The notes below the pieces were generated by a model. That model was not told the DNA's origin. It was given only the letters and a program-made list of their open reading frames with translations, and ran no database searches. The translations under genes and the position numbers were made by a program. DNA of 6,487 bases from Spirochaetia bacterium (GTDB lineage Bacteria; Spirochaetota; Spirochaetia; Treponematales; Breznakiellaceae). The stretch spans positions 1-6,487 of the forward strand of contig BNUX01000110.1 in assembly GCA_025997675.1 (NCBI GenBank), in the 5' to 3' direction. Shown here piece after piece: positions 1 to 4,803 of the stretch; position 1 is the stretch's first letter; every line of letters starts with the position of its first letter.

Positions 1-1366
1 GGTTTTTCTTTGCGTAGGTGAAATGTACTTCATGGTTTTTGGTAATGTCATAAAACACCCCCGCCTGCCAGCTTGCCATATACATGGGGTTTGTTTCGTT
101 CAGGTTATCGATGTGCCACAAGTACACCGGGACCAGCGCGTCAAACCCCGCTCCCGCCGTAAACGTAAGCGGCTTCCAGGGATTCATTTCATACTCCGCG
201 CCAAGGCTCCAGGTGTTTTCTTTTATGTCCTTGGTGGGACCGCGCTGGCCCGCCAGGTCTTCCCAGTAATCTTTGATATCAACATGGCTATCCTGCTTAA
301 ACAGAAACGCTGCGCTTACTCTATTCCAGGTATTAATAGTATACCCACCTTCAAGCCGCGCCCCCGCCCCGTAATCATCATAGTCCGAGGGGTCTGTTTC
401 TATCCGTTTCGCCACATCCTCCCAGCTATTGTATAAGGCAAGCCGGTTATCGTATTTGTCAAAAAAGCCCTGGGCCTTTGCGTAAAAGCGTTCCGCCGTG
501 TAAGAGCCGTCCAACAACAAACTCCAGCGGTTCCACTTGGGCCACACATCAAAGGCAGTAACGCTGCCGATGACCGAAGGCGGCGACACCCCCTTTTTCC
601 CATCCTGGTAGATGAAGGTAAGGTTTACGTCAACTTCATTGAGGGGTGTCCACCCCGCGAGCATGGTCAGCTTCAAATCCTTTGCATCGGAGAAAAGGCG
701 GTTGCCGTTTTCCTGGGGGTTATCCGGATAGGATTCAAACTTTTCGGACAGCCGGAAGTGGTCAACATCGCGGTATTGCAGGGTAGCCTTGCCGTAGAAG
801 AAATCAAGTTTAGACCCGACGCTTGACACACTGGTCAGGTTCGCAAACTTCCCGGCGCCGTCAAACCCCAGCATCATTTTCTCAGATGCCTCAAACAGCT
901 TCTTAGGCCGCGCCGTCCGCAAGATGATAGCCCCGCCCAGGGTATTCGGCCCGAGCAGCATTGAGGAATAGCCCTTTTGTATTTCGATACTTTCAAGGTC
1001 CCCGGTGAGAAACCGCGCGTTATCGGCGTCCCCGCGGTAGGGTACGGCCATAGGGATACTGTCAATGAACACCGGTACCAGTATTTCATCAAAGCCGCGC
1101 ACGGTAAAGTTAGATTCGTTGCGCTTGCCACCGCCGCCGTCCCGCACAACCCCCGGCACATTCCGCATGGCCTGCCACAAATCCGTGGAGCCTTCACGCT
1201 CCAGGGTCTCCTGGGTGATGTATTCGGTGGTGTCTTTTTTCTCGGTAACTTCCACCTCGGGGAGCCGTATCACGTCGTCATCCGCACCAGGGCTTTCAGT
1301 ATCCTGTGCGTAGGAAAGCACCGCGCAGACAAACAACATGAGCAGTGATGCGGTACCGTGTTTCAA
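1..1366 (-). CDS. TonB-dependent outer-membrane receptor, N-terminal part (3' end outside window)
   Basis: The minus-strand frame is open from a TTG start at 1366 to the window edge, giving 455 residues without a stop. A signal peptide (residues 1-20, ending LSYA before QDTES) precedes a TonB-box-like stretch (LPEVEVTE, about 35-42) and a plug domain at about 45-152. Plug hallmarks are RNVPGVVRDG (68-77), FTVRGFDE (87-94), VFIDSIP (99-105) and GPNTLGGAIIL (139-149). After that come alternating aromatic strands typical of the beta-barrel. Such receptors move siderophores, cobalamin, metals or glycans across the outer membrane using TonB-ExbBD energy; the substrate cannot be told here. TTG is chosen because AGGAG (1373-1377) lies 6 bases upstream and gives a Lys/His n-region. 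The in-frame ATG at 1339 has no ribosome site and would spoil the signal peptide. Family members usually exceed 600 residues, so roughly a third or more is missing. It is divergent from the antitoxin gene at 1441, with 74 bases between. Confidence 0.93.
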   Translation of the reverse strand, partial: MKHGTASLLMLFVCAVLSYAQDTESPGADDDVIRLPEVEVTEKKDTTEYITQETLEREGSTDLWQAMRNVPGVVRDGGGGKRNESNFTVRGFDEILVPVFIDSIPMAVPYRGDADNARFLTGDLESIEIQKGYSSMLLGPNTLGGAIILRTARPKKLFEASEKMMLGFDGAGKFANLTSVSSVGSKLDFFYGKATLQYRDVDHFRLSEKFESYPDNPQENGNRLFSDAKDLKLTMLAGWTPLNEVDVNLTFIYQDGKKGVSPPSVIGSVTAFDVWPKWNRWSLLLDGSYTAERFYAKAQGFFDKYDNRLALYNSWEDVAKRIETDPSDYDDYGAGARLEGGYTINTWNRVSAAFLFKQDSHVDIKDYWEDLAGQRGPTKDIKENTWSLGAEYEMNPWKPLTFTAGAGFDALVPVYLWHIDNLNETNPMYMASWQAGVFYDITKNHEVHFTYAKKN

Positions 1367-1391
1367 GAGTATCTCCTAAAAGGTGAGCGGA

Positions 1392-1424
1392 CCTTGTATC
1401 AAGCCGACATCTCCCCTATACTGA
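1392..1424 (+). repeat. Direct repeat, copy 1: promoter block of cassette 1
   Basis: These 33 bases match 4018-4050 with one difference (a at 1407, c at 4033). The block spans both promoter elements and ends just after the -10. The similarity breaks for a short, length-variable leader and resumes at the ribosome site and start codon: 1441-1469 is identical to 4073-4101 over 29 bases. This indicates common descent of the two cassettes or exchange between them, rather than convergence. Confidence 0.9.
1394..1422 (+). promoter_or_regulatory. Promoter of the first toxin-antitoxin cassette, with a dyad over the -35
   Basis: A sigma-70-like promoter is seen: TTGTAT (1394-1399), a 17-base spacer, then TATACT (1417-1422). 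The -10 matches consensus in five of six positions and the -35 in three. Transcription would begin near 1429, leaving a leader of only about 12 bases with GGAGG at 1430-1434. CTTG-TAT-CAAG (1393-1403) is an interrupted palindrome covering the -35. It could be the operator for antitoxin autorepression, as in many vapBC loci; that role is inferred. The same arrangement recurs at 4020-4048. Confidence 0.7.
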
Positions 1425-1440
1425 ACGTTGGAGGCTTAAC

Positions 1441-1821
1441 ATGACCATAGAACAGACCATTGACATCCCCGCCAGCCACCGGCTGATGTTTGACCTGCCG
1501 CAGGAAGTTCCCGAAGGAAAGGCAAAGGTCAAACTTTCCATCAAGCCCTTTGCGAAAAAACCGAAGAAGGACTGCAATGGCAGGACGGACGGTATACCCA
1601 TGGGGAACGGCATGATCTACTATCCGGCCCCCCCCGGCTACACCCCCGGCCCCCCGGACCCTGAAATGGCGCCCTATATAAAGGAAGCCGAGGAACGAGC
1701 CGCACGGGAACGGGCAACCGGTGATACCTCTTTTAGCAGCTTTAAGGGCTGTTTGAAGGACAGTCCTTGTTTTGCCGGTAGGGACGGCGTGGAAATCCAG
1801 CGGGAGATGCGGGATGACTGA
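1441..1821 (+). CDS. VapB-like antitoxin of cassette 1
   Basis: This is a 126-residue protein, probably the antitoxin and autorepressor for the PIN-domain toxin that follows. The N-terminal 35 residues (MTIEQTIDIP, then hydrophobic strands such as RLMFDLP and AKVKLSI) resemble a small beta-rich DNA-binding or dimerisation module. The opening ten residues are identical to those of the antitoxin at 4073. The middle is a basic patch (FAKKPKKDC, 37-45) and a Gly/Pro/Tyr-rich stretch (about 52-76, including YYPAPPGYTPGPP). Then follow a charged helix (EAEERAARERA, 82-92) and a C-terminal tail, FKGCLKDSPCFAG to REMRDD, likely to be the toxin-binding part. GGAGG lies 6 bases before ATG. Its stop overlaps the toxin start by 8 bases, a strong sign of translational coupling. 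The family is assigned from gene order and the partner's PIN domain, not from a diagnostic motif. Confidence 0.72.
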   Translation: MTIEQTIDIPASHRLMFDLPQEVPEGKAKVKLSIKPFAKKPKKDCNGRTDGIPMGNGMIYYPAPPGYTPGPPDPEMAPYIKEAEERAARERATGDTSFSSFKGCLKDSPCFAGRDGVEIQREMRDD

Positions 1822-2092
1822 AACTTTAGTTTCTGAAACTAAAGTTTCTGAGACCGGCAAGATCGTCTTTGACACAAACTGGGTCATCAACTTTGGAAAA
1901 GGCAAAGTTGGTGACGCGTCGTTTCTCGGAGCCGACCGGCATATCAGCGTCATCTCCCGCATTGAGTTATACGGTTTTCCGGGCATCTCGCCAAAGGAAC
2001 GGGAGGACATTACCCGCTTTTTGAAGGATGATGCTCTGGGGGCTTTCATTGTCTCCACGTTGGTATTCGCCCTCCTGTTTATCCTCAAATGA
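1814..2092 (+). CDS. C-terminally truncated VapC-family PIN-domain toxin, probably inactive
   Basis: The 92-residue product starts like a PIN-domain ribonuclease: KIVFDTNWVINFGKG (16-30) holds the first catalytic Asp (D20), and ISVISRIELYGFPG (44-57) holds the conserved Glu (E51). The helix SPKEREDITRFLKD (59-72) also fits. Full VapC proteins are about 125-140 residues and carry two further acidic sites in motifs like PDAIIAATA and TxD. Both are absent. Instead, residues 74-91 are a hydrophobic run (ALGAFIVSTLVFALLFIL) and the frame then stops. ATG at 1814 is chosen because GGGAG (1802-1806) sits 7 bases upstream and the overlap with the antitoxin stop is typical. The first 15 residues (TETLVSETKVSET) are encoded by an inverted repeat and look like an insertion ahead of the normal start of the domain. 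With half the active site missing, RNase activity is unlikely. The stop is immediately followed by the stop of the convergent lipoprotein gene. Confidence 0.75.
   Translation: MTETLVSETKVSETGKIVFDTNWVINFGKGKVGDASFLGADRHISVISRIELYGFPGISPKEREDITRFLKDDALGAFIVSTLVFALLFILK
1820..1848. repeat. Perfect 14-base inverted repeat inside the toxin start region
   Basis: The left arm gaaactttagtttc (1820-1833) and right arm gaaactaaagtttc (1835-1848) are exact reverse complements separated by one base. The element overlaps the last two bases of the antitoxin stop codon and is read in frame in the toxin as ETLVSETKVS. It is AT-rich beside GC-rich neighbours. It lies just downstream of the toxin ATG, so an RNA hairpin could reduce toxin translation. 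It may instead be a copy of a dispersed palindromic element. Confidence 0.85.
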
Positions 2093-2878
2093 CTAATACG
2101 GTTTCGTCCCGCCAATCACCGTAATCCTTCCGTCCGATACCGGCGTATAGGGCTGCGGCTGCGCGTTGATGTATTGTTTCGCCGTCGTCTCGACCAGCAC
2201 GTCGACAAAAACGGCACGGCTGGGGACTGCTTTATAAGCGGTGTTTAGCGGAGGGTAGAGCCAGCGGCCACCCATGCCCCCGGCCCGTATGCTAAAGTCG
2301 CCGCTTGCAACGCGGTAGGTTTTTGCCGGGTCCAGGGACGCGCCGTTAATGGTAAGGGCCGTCCGGGCGGGATTGGTTAGGCTTGCGGTGTAGTCAATGG
2401 TGGTGCGGACCTGGGAGGAAAACTGCGGCCAGAGGTTATCACCCTGGGGACGGATGTTGAAGAAATCAAAGAGGGCTTGGAGTTCCGTGCCCGACAGGGT
2501 AACTACGGCGAGGGTGTCGTTCTTGAGGAGGCCGGTCAGCATACCGGCGGTAACCGGCCCCTGCGAAAGGCCGCCAAGGAAAAGTCCGCCGTTCTCGAAG
2601 GCAAAATCAAGGGTGTCCTCCGCCGCCATGCTGAAATCGGCTTTATGGTTAATGACATACCAGTACATGCCGTCACAAACCGTATCACCCACGGCGCACT
2701 CAAAGTAGCGGTAGGAAAACTTTGTTGTGCCGAAATGGTTTGTATCTTCGCTTCCACCGCCACCACCACCGCCGCTTTCATATTCCCGGGCATCGGTGTT
2801 TCCGCCGGGAAGGTCGTCACAACCAAGGAAGGCGAAGGTCAGGAACGTGGTCAGGGTGAGCAGCAATAGCTTTTTCAT
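2093..2878 (-). CDS. Lipoprotein with a stand-alone 5'-nucleotidase C-terminal domain
   Basis: This is a 261-residue predicted lipoprotein. A lysine-rich start and hydrophobic core end in FLGC, with Cys20 as the lipidation site. An acidic linker and a run of seven glycines (36-42) follow as a surface tether. Residues about 78-200 match the order of motifs in the C-terminal, substrate-specificity domain of 5'-nucleotidases: ENGGLFLGG (95-103), GPVTAGMLTGLL (107-118), NDTLAVVTLSGTELQALFDF (120-139), INGASLDPAKTYRVASGDF (177-195) and AGG (199-201). The N-terminal metallophosphoesterase domain with its metal-binding His/Asp motifs is absent. Positions usually occupied by the Arg after NGG, the Phe of PFGN, and the Asp of GGDG appear as other residues. 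It is therefore probably not a nucleotidase; it may bind a nucleotide-like or other ligand, or be structural. The start lies 3 bases after the upstream gene's stop with only a weak site (GGGCGAG), suggesting an operon and coupled translation. Confidence 0.82.
   Translation of the reverse strand: MKKLLLLTLTTFLTFAFLGCDDLPGGNTDAREYESGGGGGGGSEDTNHFGTTKFSYRYFECAVGDTVCDGMYWYVINHKADFSMAAEDTLDFAFENGGLFLGGLSQGPVTAGMLTGLLKNDTLAVVTLSGTELQALFDFFNIRPQGDNLWPQFSSQVRTTIDYTASLTNPARTALTINGASLDPAKTYRVASGDFSIRAGGMGGRWLYPPLNTAYKAVPSRAVFVDVLVETTAKQYINAQPQPYTPVSDGRITVIGGTKPY
2753..2773. repeat. GGN codon run encoding seven glycines
   Basis: Seven consecutive glycine codons (residues 36-42 of the lipoprotein at 2093-2878) form a low-complexity trinucleotide tract. 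It lies between the lipidated cysteine and the folded domain and probably serves as a flexible spacer. Such a tract can change length in frame. Confidence 0.8.
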
Positions 2879-2881
2879 AAG

Positions 2882-3997
2882 CTACTCGCCCACCGTGCAG
2901 TACGCGCCTTTACCGACGTCACCTACGGCTATGAAACGGGCGCCGCCGGCGATTGTACCGCAGGCTATGCCGTTTACCCAGTCGGTGAACGTAGTGGCGG
3001 TTATTGCCGTCCAGGTCGCGCCGTCCTGGGTGTAGGACATTTTGCCTTCGACACCGCCTGCGACAAAGTACCCGGCGGGGGAGCTGCCGCCATAGGCGAT
3101 GTTGTTTACCCAGCCGGTCATTGAGCCGGCTATGTGAACAGCATCACTGGGAACGGGTATCCAGGATGTGCCGTTGACGGAATAGGAGGCGCTTCTCATG
3201 GGCTCGGCGGAGTTGAAGCCCACGGTGATAAAAATGCCGTTCCCGTAGGCTATACCTTTACTGTATATGCCGACGGCGGCGGAGGAATCGTGCCAGTTCA
3301 CGCAATCGGCGGAATAGGCGGCGCGGTAAACAAAGCTTGCACCTTGGTTGCCGCCCGTGGCAACATAAAGCCCATTGCCGTAGGTGATACCCCGTACCGC
3401 CGTGCCGGAGGTAAAGATACTTTCCGGAGCGCCGGAGCCGTGAAGCTCGGTCCAGGTACTGCCGTTGTTTGAAAACGCCGCCCTGCCGCCGTCCCCCGCC
3501 ATGATAAAACGGCCCGCCCCGCCAACCGTGCCGTGGCAAACCGCGTATATGTTCCCGATGTTCAGGCCGGTAATGGGGGTCCAGGTGATCCCATCGCTTG
3601 ACCACGCCGCACTATTATTGGCGCCCACGATAATGAAACGGCCGCCGCCGTAGGCTATGCCGTTTACCAGCTGGGCGCCCGTGGGGTTCGGCTTAATAGC
3701 CGTCCAGGTAATGCCGTCGCTTGAACGCGCCGCATTGCCCCCCGCGCCCCCGGCGATAAACAGCCCGCCCCCTGCAGCCACCTTGTAGACATCACCTGTC
3801 CCGAAGGCGGCGGTCCACCCCGCATCGCTTATGGCCGTCCAGGTGTCCGGCACGGCGCTGACCACCGGGGGGCTTGGCGGATCGGCAACGGGCGAATCGG
3901 TAATAGATGTATCGGTATTGGTTGTGCCGGTATCGCAGGCCGCTGCAAGCAACAGGGCCAGGATGAGGGAAGGGAAGAACACACTCATTTTTCGCAC
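2882..3997 (-). CDS. Lipoprotein with Asp-box-like beta-propeller repeats
   Basis: This is a 371-residue predicted lipoprotein: the signal peptide ends LLLAAAC with lipidated Cys21, followed by a Thr/Asp/Pro-rich linker (22-50). The rest is a repeat of about 40-50 residues with the pattern NGIAYGxGxFIxVG, then AxSxDGxTWTxI. SDGxTW-type turns are at 92-101, 133-142, 176-185, 229-238, 273-282 and 323-332. The last strands (GARFIAVG, 352-359, and GAYCTVGE) lack their own WT strand, while the mature N-terminus supplies one (DTWTAISDAG, 51-60). That suggests a closed seven-bladed propeller. The SDGxTW turn resembles the Asp box of BNR and sialidase-like propellers but is one residue shorter, and no sialidase active site is visible. 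A surface binding or scaffold role is inferred; the ligand is unknown. GTG is chosen because AAGGAG (4004-4009) lies 6 bases upstream; the ATG three codons later is a poorer fit. It is first in a two-gene operon with the lipoprotein at 2093-2878. Confidence 0.85.
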   Translation of the reverse strand: MRKMSVFFPSLILALLLAAACDTGTTNTDTSITDSPVADPPSPPVVSAVPDTWTAISDAGWTAAFGTGDVYKVAAGGGLFIAGGAGGNAARSSDGITWTAIKPNPTGAQLVNGIAYGGGRFIIVGANNSAAWSSDGITWTPITGLNIGNIYAVCHGTVGGAGRFIMAGDGGRAAFSNNGSTWTELHGSGAPESIFTSGTAVRGITYGNGLYVATGGNQGASFVYRAAYSADCVNWHDSSAAVGIYSKGIAYGNGIFITVGFNSAEPMRSASYSVNGTSWIPVPSDAVHIAGSMTGWVNNIAYGGSSPAGYFVAGGVEGKMSYTQDGATWTAITATTFTDWVNGIACGTIAGGARFIAVGDVGKGAYCTVGE

Positions 3998-4017
3998 AGG
4001 AATCTCCTTATACGTAC

Positions 4018-4050
4018 CCTTGTATCAAGCCGCCATCTCCCCTATACTGA
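4018..4050 (+). repeat. Direct repeat, copy 2: promoter block of cassette 2
   Basis: This block matches 1392-1424 at 32 of 33 positions. Between it and the start codon, cassette 2 has 22 bases where cassette 1 has 16, so the leader has gained or lost sequence while the promoter and the first coding bases stayed constant. Confidence 0.9.
4020..4048 (+). promoter_or_regulatory. Promoter of the second toxin-antitoxin cassette, with the same dyad
   Basis: TTGTAT (4020-4025), a 17-base spacer and TATACT (4043-4048) repeat the promoter of cassette 1. The predicted transcript start is near 4055, with GGAGG at 4062-4066. The interrupted palindrome CTTG-TAT-CAAG (4019-4029) again covers the -35 and is a candidate operator. 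If so, the two antitoxins may cross-regulate each other. Confidence 0.7.
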
Positions 4051-4072
4051 GACTGAAACCTGGAGGCCCTTT

Positions 4073-4351
4073 ATGACCATAGAACAGACCATTGACATCC
4101 CGGTGAACCGGGAAGTAACCATCCGCCTTGTGGTGCCGGAAACCGTGCCCTGCGGCAAGCGGGCCGTTATCCTGGAATTCCCCACCGAAGCGGAAAGCCT
4201 CCATGACGATGACAGCGAGTTTGAAATCAAGGAACAGCTTGCCGGTGGGTTCTCACCGGAGTTGTTCGGCAAGGGTGAAATATGCGGTGACATCATCGGC
4301 CCCTTCTATGAAGCATGGGCGGACAGCGATGCGATGAAGGATTCAAATTGA
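4073..4351 (+). CDS. VapB-like antitoxin of cassette 2
   Basis: This is a 92-residue acidic protein, probably the antitoxin partner of the PIN toxin that starts within its last codons. The first ten residues are identical to those of the antitoxin at 1441, and the following strands (EVTIRLVVPETVPCGKRAVILEF, about 14-36) keep the same pattern of P-E-x-P-x-G-K followed by a hydrophobic strand. The remainder is different: an acidic segment (ESLHDDDSEFEIKEQ, 41-55) and a tail rich in Gly, Phe and acidic residues (GGFSPELFGKGEICGDIIGPFYEAW). That fits a conserved N-terminal DNA-binding or dimer module joined to a toxin-specific C-terminus. GGAGG is 6 bases before ATG. Its stop overlaps the toxin's TTG start by four bases. 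Confidence 0.75.
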   Translation: MTIEQTIDIPVNREVTIRLVVPETVPCGKRAVILEFPTEAESLHDDDSEFEIKEQLAGGFSPELFGKGEICGDIIGPFYEAWADSDAMKDSN

Positions 4352-4734
4352 TTGTTCTGGACACCCACATATTCATTTGGACCAATTTGGATGCGCACAA
4401 AATCCCCAAGAAAATCAGGCTTGCGATGCACGATGAGAACATTTGGGGAGTGCCTTCAATATCCTTGTGGGAAGTGGCGATGTTGGAAGAGAAGGGGCGC
4501 ATTAAACTGCCTATGCCTGTTTTGCCCTGGCTAAGGGAGGCATTAGCCGCGCCCAAAGTCAAGCTGCTACCCCTTACCCCTGAAGTTGCTGCCCGTTCCG
4601 GCAGGCTGCCCATGCACGGCGACCCGGCGGACCGCTTAATTGCGGCCACCGCCATCGTGCATGACTGCTTTTTAGCCACCCTGGACGGTCCGCTTCGTGA
4701 AATGCCATTACTCAAAATCATTGCCATCCAATAG
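4348..4734 (+). CDS. vapC: VapC-family PIN-domain ribonuclease toxin, intact
   Basis: This 128-residue protein is a standard-length VapC-type toxin, a Mg-dependent ribonuclease held inactive by its antitoxin. All expected acidic residues are visible: D5 in IVLDTHIFIW (2-11), E42 in SISLWEVAML (37-46), D95 in HGDPADRLIAATA (90-102) and D113 in FLATLDG (108-114). The combination LDTHxxIW, SxWE and GDPxDRxIAATA is characteristic of the VapC subgroup related to cyanobacterial Sll0205-like PIN proteins. The RNA target (tRNA, rRNA or other) cannot be read from the sequence. TTG at 4348 is preferred because GAAGG (4336-4340) lies 7 bases upstream and it puts the first Asp at the usual position 5. 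An in-frame ATG at 4315 would add 11 residues but lacks a good ribosome site. The gene converges on the leucine-rich repeat gene. The 69 bases between them show no clear terminator hairpin. Confidence 0.9.
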   Translation: MIVLDTHIFIWTNLDAHKIPKKIRLAMHDENIWGVPSISLWEVAMLEEKGRIKLPMPVLPWLREALAAPKVKLLPLTPEVAARSGRLPMHGDPADRLIAATAIVHDCFLATLDGPLREMPLLKIIAIQ

Positions 4735-4803
4735 CGCTCCTCATTTCCCTCAACCGTCATTGGTATCATGCCACCAACTCCCCATCCCCTATCTCTTGTT
4801 TTC

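Noticed and set aside
23..436. A plus-strand open frame of 137 codons within the receptor region
   Set aside because: The minus strand here encodes continuous beta-barrel sequence of the receptor. The plus frame has no domain or ribosome site.
1427..1440. Bases resembling integron attC core sites (GTT and GCTTAAC) near the first cassette start
   Set aside because: Only one half-site fits and the paired GTTRRRY does not match. No folded attC arms are present and the second cassette lacks it, so an integron cassette is not supported.
1399..2115. A long minus-strand open frame (238 codons) opposite both genes of cassette 1
   Set aside because: It mirrors two overlapping plus-strand genes that have a promoter, ribosome sites and recognisable PIN motifs. 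Its own translation shows no domain, and it runs across the stop junction into the lipoprotein gene.
2028..2140. A search for the missing C-terminal half of the first toxin in the other plus frames
   Set aside because: Dropping one base in the g run near 2038-2042 gives a short stretch loosely like a VapC continuation (DALGLSLSP). No PDAIIAATA-like motif follows in any frame, so a simple frameshift cannot be shown.
3998..4015. TATAAG on the minus strand as a -10 for the propeller operon
   Set aside because: Transcription from it would begin within or after the ribosome site, and no -35 is found at 16-18 bases.
4051..4059. Nine bases (gactgaaac) in the cassette 2 leader that also occur at 1816-1824 at the edge of the palindrome
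   Set aside because: This is too short to exceed chance, and no second arm is present. It cannot be called a remnant of the palindromic element.
4735..4803. The convergent gap after the intact toxin, examined for a terminator
   Set aside because: The stretch is rich in C and T and shows no GC-rich hairpin followed by a T run on either strand.
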